Assembly (NCBI RefSeq): GCF_001039355.2
Contig: NW_019775935.1
Location: 497,570 to 561,569, forward strand
DNA from: Lingula anatina
Lineage: Eukaryota; Brachiopoda; Lingulata; Lingulida; Lingulidae
Length of the DNA: 64,000 bases
Direction of reading: 5' to 3'
Shown piece by piece: positions 1-12,400 of the stretch. The translations under genes were made by a program, and so were the position numbers. Numbering within the stretch: the first letter of the stretch is position 1; each line of letters starts with the position of its first letter. A model generated the notes under the pieces. It ran no database searches. It was given only the letters and a program-made list of their open reading frames with translations, and was not told where the DNA came from.

Positions 1-440
1 ACTCCTCAAGTCACAATCAATGTATTGATGGTTGGGAACTTTCATGTGTCATTTCATTATTCACGAGGAGTTTGTTGTCCAGAAATTAGTGTTATAAAAA
101 TTGGTTGTTCTTTTAAAATGGTAATCAAGTGTTATATAAAATGTGCTTCAGCATTCATTCAGAAGCTGGAATTTTCTGTGATAAACGTGTGTCATACTGT
201 ACATATATTATCATACTGCTCTCTTCAGAATCATTACCTTATCTTTTTTCTGAAGTATCTTAAAGGGATAATAACTCTTCGTATGAGATCTATATTTCAC
301 AATAAAAACATTGTGAATAACTCATAGAAATATAATATATTCTGTTTTACCACAAAAACGGCAGTTATAACTTATAGGTATTTTTTCTGATATCTGAGCT
401 TGTTTTTAGACCACGTAACCTCTACTGATGGCTATACTCT

Positions 441-466
441 GTTAAAATCTCTTAAGAGATTTTAAC
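441..466. repeat. Perfect 26-bp palindrome
   Basis: Positions 441-453 are followed immediately by their exact reverse complement at 454-466, centred on CTTAAG with no loop. It could extrude as a short cruciform or be the relic of a small inverted repeat. No function can be assigned. Confidence 0.8.
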
Positions 467-2728
467 AAAAAAACAAACTTTTTAGAAAAAAACCAGGGAC
501 TAACTTTGAATGTAAAAATGGATTCATTAACCATTGGTAAGTATGGGAAAATTGTTGTTTACTCCAGGAAAATTAATTTTTTGGCCGAAACGAAGAGTTA
601 TTATCCCTTAATTTAACTGTACTACCAGTGCGGCACTGGCAGTACACATGGTTTTAGTCCTGACATGTCTTGTCCACTGGCTCCACTGGGTCTGCCTGCT
701 CCACAGGGTCTGTCGTCACATCACCGTTACCGCTTCCCCTCTTAGAGTACAAGATTCTGTGTTCCCATCTCTTGTATGTAGGTCACATATAATCTTAACT
801 CGAACCATGTAAATTTTGGGCTTTGTCAATGCACTGGTCTAGGTGTGGCACTTGTCACAATGTACCCTTGTCCAAAATTTGCAAAATTAAATGCTAAATA
901 TCTCCCAAACCAAAGGAAATATGGGAAAAATTACTATAGATGCCTGTCCGAAAGTCATGTGGAAATTTCAAATATGCTCTTGGATTGACCTTTGACCTTT
1001 ATTTCAAGGTCAAACAGTCCATATTTTTGTAATAATTCTCTTTTTCTTTTGCAAAAAAATTATTTGTGCCAATTTTTTAGAAACTATAGACATGGACTTA
1101 ACCTATAATATTATGGGCAGTTGTTAAACTTGGGTCATCTTTCATCTTCTTAGGTTTGGGTCAGTGGGTGTATTATATCACGGGAGAAGCAGCCATTAGA
1201 TGCCAAAACTGAAAACTCTCTCTAATTCTGGAACTGTTAACGTTAATGCTAGAGACCTCTTGTTTGTTGCATTTTGTAGAGCTTGCCAATTTGAATTCAT
1301 GGTTTAGAAGCTACATATCATTTAGATGTGCAAGGCAGGCACTGGGCTTCATTTTTATTGTTTTATAATACAAACATTTTGTAATATTGATTTAAATATA
1401 CCAGGATGATCAAGACATTAATTTCTAGATGGTACCAGACCAAAATTCTATTCAATGATTTTTTTTCAGACCATTTATGTAGAGACAATGTTATTCATAT
1501 TAAATTCCAATATTCTTCACTGTCAGTTCTGTTTCCAATCAACCTTTATGAACATATGCCAATTGTATCTAGCTGCTAACTTTTGCCATAGGAAGGAAGT
1601 CATAATCCAGCCAGTACATATACTGTCTGCTGTTAGCTGGCTTTTATCTTCTTTTCAGTCTTCCCTAGCAGTCTGTTATGCAGTCAATTAGCAGTCCAGC
1701 CTCCATGGCAGTTTATTATATGGTTAAATACATAAGCTTGTTGAAAAAGACTTGTGTTCATTATCAGCCATTATGTGAGATGCAATAACACCTGTTCTCC
1801 ATCTGGAAATGGTTTCATTTCAAAGAGCATTCAATTTTTTTCATACCAATGATTTTATTTAGAATAAAGTTAAATTTTATCAAAATTGTAATTGTTTTTT
1901 AAACATACATTATACATACATTCCCTTTTTCATATTTCATTATGTATAGTCACAAAATGTGTTTTTTAAATCCTGAACACTGTTGGTTTATATTGTTGCC
2001 ATCACTGTTTAACACATCTGTTGTTTTCTAATTGTTACTGCATGAGTAGCTCTCGCACTAGGAGTAGTTTTCATGTTCTCACTCTAATCTTGTGAGCTAT
2101 CTTTGGGTGTGATATGATGGCATGAGTGCACGAACAACCAGTGGATGGTTTGGTCACTGTAAAAGACCATTGTGGATGTTTTTGTCAGCTTAGGAAAGCT
2201 ATAAGTACAAGTACAATGTACCAGTACACGTATATTACAGTATATTTATATGTTTACGGTATACAGATATCAAGGTTCACAGTGTTCAGAAGAGGAATAA
2301 ATATTGTTCAGTTTATTCAAGTTGTTTGTTTTACAGCACAGCAGTAACACTAATATTGACAAAGTATATTTTTGTTTTTCATAAGATTTTTTACTGGTAG
2401 ATTGGCTTTGTTTGATAAAAAAAAGCAGGTTTCCTTCATAAATCAGCATGGTAAGATCATTTTACCACTAGTTATTGTTTACTGTGTGCGTCAAGGTTAA
2501 AATGGAGCAATGGGAATGACTGTTTTCTGATAAAAATAGTGTCTGTATATTTGCTAACTTTGCTGTCTATTTTTTTTTAAATCTAGCTTTACAGTTATAA
2601 CCATGTCACTGCATCAAATTTTCTTATGAACTAATAATAATATTATGCTAGATCCTGATTGCTTGAGTGTCTTGTTGCTAAAAAGGTTTTGGCACAGACT
2701 GTATACTGTTAAAAATGCTTACTATAAA

Positions 2729-2757
2729 CAGGGAATTATATTGGATATAATTCCCTG
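2729..2757. repeat. Short hairpin, 12-bp perfect arms
   Basis: Arms at 2729-2740 and 2746-2757 (cagggaattata and its complement) flank a 5-nt loop. It lies in non-coding sequence upstream of the SCYL2-like gene and is too short and AT-rich to call a structured RNA. Confidence 0.7.
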
Positions 2758-4579
2758 CTATAAATTATGGCTGAATTTTGAAAAAAGTTATTTTCATGAT
2801 ACTGTACTTAGCAGAGCTTAGTTAATTGATTTAGAGTGAAGTATGTTTATGTTTTTCAAATCATGTGAATCTGTTATTCTGTTCTATTGGATGATGCCAC
2901 GCATCTTTTCAAACAAGGATAACCAAAATAGTTATGAAAAATGGGGGGATTGGGGGGGGGGCAGTGTCAAGTAAACTAAAGTCACTGGATATTTATGACA
3001 TTCAGTAGATAAAGAAAAGAATATTTACAGACAAAAGGGAATGGGCATATCCTCATTTTTGTTTCACAAATGACACACTGCTTAATTACAAAGTTACTAT
3101 TGGTTGCTATTGGTAACTAATGTTACTGTACATTTGCAAGTTTGGCTGCCTTTTTTTTAAAGGACACCAATAAGACACATCCAGTTTTCATAAGGTTTGT
3201 AATAAAAGTAACATTAAATTAGTACATCGTTAATTTACATTGAATGCTTTTCAATGGATTTAGGAATTTGACCTCATCAGTCCTATAATTCTTTCTGCTT
3301 CCAGTTTTTTCCAAGAAGAATGATTATGGTTAGTGCTAAAGATGTATCATCCATCTGTGCTTTTAGAGCTGTTGATTCTAAAATGTTTTGTTGAGCAGTT
3401 TAATTCCAGGAATACTGTCAGCTGAGGGAGAAGAATCACCTGCTGATCTGTTTCTGAGTGTTTTTTTCACCATTGATGGTAAACCAGCCAGAAAAGGCAA
3501 GACTACAGCAATCCATTTGTCAACACCCACGCATGCTTGCGGATGCGGATGTATTGATTTAAGAATCCCCTCTTAACCTTCTGTGCACTGCACATGACAA
3601 AGGTTCTCTCTCTCTCTCTCTTAAATGTATTTCTTGATGAGTATTGTAGGCCAGTGTTGGCTTAATGATGTAATGATAAGACCAGTGCGTCACAATATAG
3701 TGTAACATAATGAATCTACACACTGTGCAAAAGAAAAAATAAAAACAGACAGCAAGGCAATTCAGACAGAGATTGAGTCATTTATATTTTTATAGAGATA
3801 TAGTTAGTGTGTCTTGACATAAAGTGATCACCTGCATCTGTCGTTGCTGTCATTGTCATAGTCGCCATATGGGTTAATTGCTGTGTACTTTTTGTTTGTA
3901 ATCACAATAAAGGAAATACGTTACTCATTATTCTCAAACTTTCAGGAATGATTTAAAGGACTAAAATAAAGTTTGAGTTTTTTTTTATTTTTCCCCAGTT
4001 AAGGTTTTCCATGTGAGACTTTGACTTGTCATGGGTCTGAAGTATCATTTTCTGAATGTCCACTGTGATAGTAGTACTAGTACATAATTAAAAACTAATG
4101 GTAATCACACTGTGATGTATAATGTAATATTGCATCAAAATTGACAAACACCTATATTTGTGCTCTGTCATAGGAAACACAAAAAGGAAAATTGTGTGCA
4201 CAAAAAGGAATATTGTTACTTATTATTCTCAAACTAGGGTGAATGATTCGTAGGAAACAGATACAGCTTGAGTTATAAAAAGAACACCTGACTGTATTAC
4301 TTTCTTTGAATTTATAACATTTTTGTTCATTTTTCATTTTTTTCTATGGGTCACTCCTAGGCTTCTCAAAGTACATAGTTTTGAAAAGAAATAATTTCCA
4401 AATGTACCTAAGGATGCGTAATTCAGGGCTATTTCTGGCAATATGAAGAAAGAGATTTAAACCAAATGTATACAACAAAGATTTCACCATTTTGGTTCAG
4501 AATTGATATCAGTAAGTGTCATCTGCAAAGTGGTTATCTTTGTTCATAGTTAGAAGTTGTTTTTTTTGCCATTGTAGGG

Positions 4580-4673
4580 CAGGGCCCCATAACTCTAAAG
4601 CATCGCGTATTGCGAATAGCAATATCACATAGAGGCTACAATGTATTGTATGGGCGAGTTATGGAATCAAGAC
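4580..4673 (+). mobile_element. Truncated MITE, family A
   Basis: About 94 bp matches the left two thirds of the fuller copy at 10603-10754: CAGGGCCCC start, then 'taactc', 'aaagcatcgcgtattg', 'gaatagcaatatcacatag' and 'gagttatggaatc'. The right terminal inverted repeat is missing here. Two copies in one window indicate a dispersed family. Confidence 0.75.
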
Positions 4674-5682
4674 TGGCATGAGCTTATGCTGGGCAGAGCT
4701 AGCTCAACTATTGGTGAAGCTAATATTTCTGCTCTGAATTCAAAATTACTGCTGTGCTACTATTCTACTCAGTATTAACATACACACACACATGATGATA
4801 ATTATAATCTTGGAGTCTTATTTTTTTACTTGGAATGAAACAACATTATCATCATTGAATCCGTCCTATTTGTTTGAATACATTTACCTGTAGATTGGTT
4901 TCATTTAATATTTCTCAGAATCCGAGACATTTTTGTATTAGTGAGAAATGAAGGCTTCAAAAATAGATTGAAAAAGGAAGCTCTATAGTCTGTAAGTTCT
5001 TGATAAAAAAATAACATGCCAAGTGTTTATGGAGAGTTAAATGCGTAAACTTGTCTTTTATTGGATTAGTTGTATTAGAGCTATATGTAGACAATTTTTA
5101 TCTTTTTGATCTCTCTCTGTGGCATAAATGACAAACTAGCTAGGCCTTTTAGAGTAAAACTATCCTACAATTCCCACTACCACCCTCATATCACCATGTA
5201 TGTGGAAGGAAGTCGGCTTCCCACAGGATGATTTAACTGGGAATTATAAATGGAGTGTCAAAACCAAATTGATTGGATTGACTGCTGGAAGGCCTTGGTA
5301 TTTCCAGTATTATGTGACCTCGGGATCGGGGCAACCGCACAGTGTGAACACATAGAGGAGAAAACCGGATGAGCCTAGACCATTATTAAAACAGGTGTTT
5401 TGACATAGAAGCTCATCAGATTGAGGAAATGAAATGGTGTTATTTATTCAAATACATGGCAGTGTGAAAACTATCGCTGTGAGCTAGTGTGTGTTAATGC
5501 ACCATATATTTGAACATAGATGACGTGGCAAGAGGCAGAAATTTGTTACAAGATATGATGTATGATTTGTCTTTTTTTTTCAGAAATATAACTGCTAAAT
5601 TTTTGGGTATTGCTTCATAATTGCCACATTTATCTCACAGCAGAATTAACTAACCATATGTTTTTTCTTAATTGCATTTTAG

Positions 5683-5793
5683 CTTTGCCAGTTTCTGTGT
5701 TGAAAGGAGTTCCTCCCATTTTCTGAACTGAGCACATTTGACATGAAGTCCCCGTAACCCTCTACCATGTCGCAGAAGAAAAATGGAGGTAAT
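5683..5793 (+). other. Putative 5' exon of the SCYL2-like gene
   Basis: A good acceptor ('attgcattttag') ends at 5682 and a strong donor (GAG|gtaatg) sits at 5789. Inside is an ATG at 5767 in fair context (ctaccATG). If the strong donor is used, this ATG opens an 18-codon frame that ends after overlapping the main start at 6465, so it would be a uORF. If the weaker donor at 5794 (AAT|gtattt) is used, the frame joins the main ORF and adds 12 residues to the N-terminus. The exon is inferred from splice signals only. Confidence 0.45.
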
Positions 5794-6464
5794 GTATTTT
5801 CTTTCTTATATACTATGGAAAAGGTGCATCTTACGAAGAAACTTCAGTATTCTAAAAAATGTTTTTATTCTGCACAGCTATGTGACGGTACATAGCCAAC
5901 TTTGCCTAGACTTGTCTTTATGGCTTGCATAGCATTTGAACCTTTCTAAAAGAATCTTTTTTACATGTGATGAAACATCATGGACATAGAGTACAATTAG
6001 TTAGGTAGTAAGTGATTATCACCATGATTCACACATATTTCTCATTATAAGACACAGGAAGGTTGCTCTTAATGCAAGGTTCACGCAGTGCATTATGCAT
6101 AATACTGCAGTCTAAAACTACAGTATTACTGCTTGCATGATTTTGAAAAAAAAAAAAAAAGAACTAACTTGCTGCTGTATTTATTTATCAAGTTAATCTT
6201 TGTCTAGTACAGATGATAAGAAATTTCAAATTTGTATCCAGAAAATCTTTCTTTTAATTTTATCCTAGAGCAGTGGTTGCAATGCTAGCTAATTTATTAA
6301 AGTTAATTTACTTTTAGTGACAAAAGCATTTTTTTCTGATTAGAAATCTTAGTTTCCATTTTACTGCATCTTCAGAAATGCTATCTATTATTATTATTAT
6401 TATTCCTGGATTGCGCTTAATTGGAGGGATATTTTATTTTATTTTATTTTTGCAGGTATTTTCT

Positions 6465-9400
6465 ATGATCAAAAATGCAGTGATAGGTGATGGCACCAAT
6501 CCTATCACTCAACACTTTGACATTGGCCGTCATGTGGCCAGCGCAGGACCAGAAATGGTGTGGAAGATCTATGATGCTGTGAGAAAAAGTGATCAAAAGG
6601 TATGAATGCTGGGTAATTTCGATGTTAATCTGATTGTGCCCAGTGCACCTGTTCCTGGTACTGTACAAGTGTCAATGGTGTCCAAGATGATTTAAAAATG
6701 GTCCCACTGTTTAGAAGGCAGATTAATTGAGATGAATTTTTTTAAACTAATCACAGACAATTGAAATTTTGTATTCTTAAAGTACAGTTATTTCCATTTC
6801 TAAGAGTATCAAATGGCTGTAATTCAGGAAGCCTCTGTGTTCATCTTTGACAAGAAGGTAGCAGACAAGCTTTATAAGCCTAAAAGAAAAGAAGCTGTTT
6901 CAGAAGTATTGCGTAAATGTGTCAAGAACTTGGAGCGTTTTCAGCATCCACAGATTTTACAGGTTTACCACCCTATTGAGGAGTGTTAGTAAGTATATTT
7001 CCACAAATATACACAGGCCCATATAAAGACAAATCAAAGTGAAAACGCATCATGGTCACTCTGAATTTCAACACCTGTTGGAAAGTCACCTAAAAACAAC
7101 TTATGTGGCCATTTTTTCTGGTTTTTCACTGCTGTGTACTTAGACTGCTTATTGGCATGAGTTTCCAATAGACTATGAACCTGGTCAGATCAAAATCCAA
7201 ATGAAGATGTGAATGTATTACATGATACAGGTGTATATATAAATGTGTTAGAAAAACTTCATTATTTTGAGTTTCTTATCATAAACTAAGCAATCTTAAA
7301 TTCTGGAATCTTTTTTTCAGTGACAGTGTTGCTTTTGCTTCTGAACCAGTCTTGGCTAGTCTTGCAAATCTCCTTGGTAACCAAGAAAGGATGCCAACAC
7401 CTATCCCACCTGAAATAAGGGTAAGAAGTAGCTTCTTTGTCTATACCTGTATTTACTTTTGCTCAGTGGAAACCTTTATGATTCACTGTTTTGTATTCTA
7501 ACCACAACCAATTTTACCACAGTGAAATAATAAAGAAACCAAAAGACTACATGGCAGGAATACTTAACTCCCCACCCTCCATTGTGCATAGTGCATTTCA
7601 AAATAACCCATCTTTGAATGCTATCATCTTATGGTGCAAGTTCTTTTCACTCTTTTACACTCTATATTTGTCACCGATTTGTCAAGTTCTGACTGGATGC
7701 ACATGGGTTCTTTTCCTTTTGGCAACTTGTATTGTCCACTTTTATCTATACTTATGTTGGCTTAAAGAATGATAGGTTTACCTGTGCAGATAACTGCACA
7801 GTATACAGGAGACTCTTTTCTCACTTCATCATAGTCTGGCTGCTCCTTGTTCAAAATTTAATGTGCACTTTGGGCAGCTATTAAAGTAGGCGTGCAATTG
7901 GAAGCAGCGACAAAAAATAAGAGTAATCAATAAACCTGATGCCTTAGGTCACATGGAATATGGAACAGTATATGTAGGCATCTATGTAACTGTCCCTTTG
8001 TCTCCAAGTCAGTGTTTTTTTTTTTTTTTTTTTTTTTTTCATTTTTTAATGTAAAGGTGATTGAGTGGTTTCATTAAATCCATGTTTTGCTGTATATTGC
8101 AAGTGCCTGGTATGCCTGGTAAGATGATGTTACTAAGTCTGCTTCACACGTTCTGTGATTTAACAGATTTGATCCCCTCTAGGCACTTCTGTGTTTCCAG
8201 GAATTTGAACATAAATTACAATGAAAAACATCTCAAATGCCAAATGTGTTGACTGCAAAGATGCATGCTGCTGGTTTATAAGTTGCCCTGAAAGTTGATA
8301 TTACATATACCTCCCTAAGGAGGTTGGAAACTTCTGTTCATTGTAACTGAATGTAGTTATTGACAGATGTCTGGCTTTTGCAGAAATATTCATCTATCTC
8401 TTACAATAAAGACAATAACTATTACACACTGGTGGTACTAATAGTGCACTATAAACAATTGTTTGGAAATGAGGTTATTCTTATGAGACTTGGGCATGAA
8501 CCAGAGAAGCAATTATTTTATATCATCTGCTTTGACCATGCCCTTCAAATGATATTTTTAAAAACCATGAAAATAAATTTGATTATCATAATTTATTTAA
8601 TTGATTGATTTTATTGTGATAAAATCAGGTTTGACAAAAACACATGCTACTGATATCACAAACTGATGTAATAGGGAGCATTCCCATTAACCAATTGTAC
8701 TAGCTGGATCAATCTAACTCTGTGGGATTCTTGCTAAATTGCAATTAGTGTAAGTGGCTTAAATGCCTGGCACGCCTACTCAACACCCCCTATTAACTCA
8801 AGGGGATGTGGCAGACAATTTGGCTGATTATACTGAAAGGAGAAGCCCCACAGAGTTAAATCGATCCAGATGGGTTTATGGGAATGCAGTCTTGGATTGA
8901 CTGCATGGCCAGGAGAGGCGGCAGTATAGGGCAGTATATGTATTATCCCCATGAAGTAACATCTTTTAAAGTACCCATAAGAGATTGACACAAAACTTTT
9001 GGTATTGAAGAAAAGGTCAACCCCTGTTCTTTTTAAATACTTTTTGGCCTTGGTTGATGATCTATGAAATAATTGCCAGTGTCCATGGCATACGCCCCCC
9101 CCCCCCACACACACACACTCACACACACACATTTAATTAGCAACTATACCTATCTATATAAGATAGCCAGCAACTAAACTTTCAGACACAAATAATAAGT
9201 CTCAAATAAATTATTTGCAAAAATGTGATGTATTACAACTGACAAATTGATAAATTTCATAGAGCACATGCTTAAATATGTTAAGTTGACAAGCTAATCA
9301 TATTTTTTAGATATAATTATACTGGACATTTTCTGAAAATAAGATTATATTATAATCAACCATTGCAGAAATATTTACACACTTTTCAAAAGGAAGTCAT

Positions 9401-12400
9401 TATTATACAAGCATAATCATACAAATTCAAATTATGGTGTTTGTCAAATAAAAGCGTTAAGCAGGATTTGTCTAAGGTGCACCTATGCATGATAATTATA
9501 AGATAAAATAATGTAAAAATTCCTGATTTCATAGGCAATTAAAACTTAATGTCTAGCCTTAATATGCCCCATCTACCTTGTACTGGTAATACAGTCATAG
9601 CAAATACTGTCATGATAACTATTAAAACCAAAAGATGAAGTAAATGCAGTAATTAAAGTAAATTGATTCAAGGCAACAATCATCACTAGAAACTGGCAAC
9701 AAATTAATTATAAGTGATGATTAATTGTGGTCTCCAAACAAAAATGAAATAACATTAGTAAATGTTTATTTTAAGTTCATCACAACTATAAATATAGAAA
9801 GCAGCAATGTATTTATTTTTATTTTTGGCAAAGCCGTAAGCCGTTATGTTGAATATACACCATTACACAAAATTAATCACTTCTTTATGATCCATAATGG
9901 TTCTTATCCAAAATAATACAGACCCATCCCCAGCAAGACTGATAACTCTGTTTCAAAGTAATAAAGTCCCTTGATGATGTATGCATGGTCAACTGTGAAG
10001 AAGACTGGCTAACGGGAACCTAATTGTTTAAATTCATGAGATTCATATGCCAGGGACTCCATTTTATAGTATGTATAAATCACCCTTTGGCACAATTCTG
10101 CATGTTGTTGACAGTGCTTCAAACTGACACGACCCATTATGATCCTTATGAATAAGACTGAGAGCACATTAAATGGCTATTTTGTAAATCTGGTTTTGTA
10201 TGGCCATGCTGTTGTCAATGGAGACTTATCGAAATGGGACAGAAATGTCTAGATGATAATGTCTGTTATTAACCATTATATCCTCCTCTGCAAGAAGCTT
10301 TGAATGGGAGAAATATATATAATTATAGCGTCTGTATTTCTCGTGACAAGCTAAACCTGACTTTTGAAAGGCTTCTTACAGTGAGTGACTAATGTGCCCT
10401 ACATAGTGATAAGTGCCGTCTGGTTTTGTGTGTAATTTTGTACCTGCACTCATATTTCTTTATGAAAATACCCTGGTTTGTCCAAAGAAAGTCAGTCATG
10501 CAGATAATTTTCCCTTTCCTTACTACTTTTAGCACAATGGCTTAAGGCAAGAAAATTAAAAAATGAATATGCTGTTATGTTAAAGTGACAATGATAGCTG
10601 TTCAGGGCCCCGTAACTCGAAAGCATCGCGTATTGTGAATAGCAATATCACATAGAGGCTACAAAGTATTAAATGGGGTGAGTATGAGCAAGTTATGGAA
10701 TCGAGACGCTTGTTTTCAGTTGCAGTGCACGATGCTTTCAAGTTACGGGCCCAGGCGAGGGCATTATTATAGATTTTACACCAAAAATGCTGCTGTTATG
10801 TCATCAGCTGGAATTTGCAAATTCAGCCTAATGTATTTTTGATGTGACAACATTATCCCATAACACGGCAATGTTAATCCCACATTATTTAAGTGGAAAA
10901 GGGAATAAAATTCTAATGTACAGAACCCTGTTAAACCTGATCTGCTGTGACTTGCTCATTTGCATGCATGCATATGATAAACACAGGTAGACAACATTTT
11001 TGTTTTAGGTTATGAAAGTAGCCTGCATTTAAGTTGGACTTCTTTGGCCTCACTGCAAATCAAAAACGGCACTGATTGGGAGCGCTGGTGACCAGCTTGC
11101 CCAATGATACATTATTGATCTGATAATGTACATTAATGTATGCGTCTAGTTGAAATAGCGTGCTTTACTTTAATTTTTCTTCTATGGGTTTTATTTTACC
11201 CTCTGGGGTCCCTAACATGGATATGAAAGCAATTTAAAGACCTATTCATTGTCTGAAGGGGAATCCGTTAGGAGATGTACTGAGAACTCACTGTAATGTT
11301 CCATTTGAAAAGCTATTTGGCACGTGCTTAGCTCTTCAAACTATTGTAGTGAGGCGCCTTATATGGCAGAAAATGGGCAATTCTTCATAGCATTGCTGTG
11401 TTTGTCACTGCTTGGATGGTTTAATGGATATTATAAACATAACACAATTGATCAGAAATTGTCTACAGACGAGCTTTGTTAGCTAATATAATAAAATTGT
11501 GATATTTCATTTGCAAGACTATATTTGGCTCTCACTGTTTGCACTTTTAAAAGTATTGGTTTTGCCATTCTTTGATAGGGCATGTGTGCCATAAAAACAA
11601 AGCCTGCATTCTCTTGTCCAATTTTTGGTTGCTCAAAACAAGTTAACCAATATCACTGGTAGTTTGGACAGCAAAAATATTATTTTTCAATAAATGCCAG
11701 ATTTTGCATTTATGATGATAAATGTAATCATTTATATGATAGACTTTAAATTTCTTTTTGAACATATTTCCAGGATTTTGCCTTTCATGAAATGGAGATT
11801 AAGTATGGAATCTTACAAGTAAGTGTACATATTTTCTGTCAATATGTGAGTGTGTGCATGAACAATAGTACAGACTAAAACAAGTGCTTTCATTAATATT
11901 CGCAGTTTTACTAATTGTGCTGTTATGTAAATATCATAGGGAAGAAGACTGTATTTGTTTCATAGTGGTCTCTTATGGTTGTGCAAAAATGTTTGAATGG
12001 AATAATCTCACCCAGATGGAACTGCAGCAGAACTCAGCATGTGCAATTTTATCACATGAATTAAATGAGAATTGTGATGAAACCAAGGAGATTATATGAT
12101 TTTAAGATAAGATGACTGAGTAACTTGTCAGGCTATTTTAATGTATAATCACTGTAATTTGATTTCTATCTCAATGGTTTCATAAGCACTTCCAGGCCAG
12201 AAACCAATTGGGTTCCTTTGCATGTAGTTTAAAAGCATGTGGTTTAGGGGCATTGTCACCCTTTGCCCAAAACTCCTATTTACTTCTTACATACATTCTT
12301 TTGGGTAATGATAAAATCTTCAGTGTTCATTGACTTAATTAATTAACATTTACACATATGTCATCTTATGGGTGACATCATAATTGCAATTTTAGGACAA

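Larger units (their letters stand above)
1..5682. other. Upstream region without a supported gene
   Basis: No reading frame here has coding character; the ORFs are short, AT-rich and lack homology I recognise. The stretch probably holds the promoter, unseen 5' UTR exon(s) and first intron of the SCYL2-like gene. At 950-1010 there is a stretch containing 'gacctttgacctttatttcaaggtca', a word style I associate with dispersed invertebrate repeats; this is an impression only. Small palindromes and a truncated MITE are listed separately. Confidence 0.5.

Noticed and set aside
3388-3576. Plus-strand 62-aa ORF upstream of the SCYL2-like gene
   Set aside because: Short, no known motif, no supporting splice signals or neighbouring exons.
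8776-9132. Minus-strand 118-aa ORF
   Set aside because: Starts in a (CA)n/C-tract microsatellite and runs through a MITE; no coding character.
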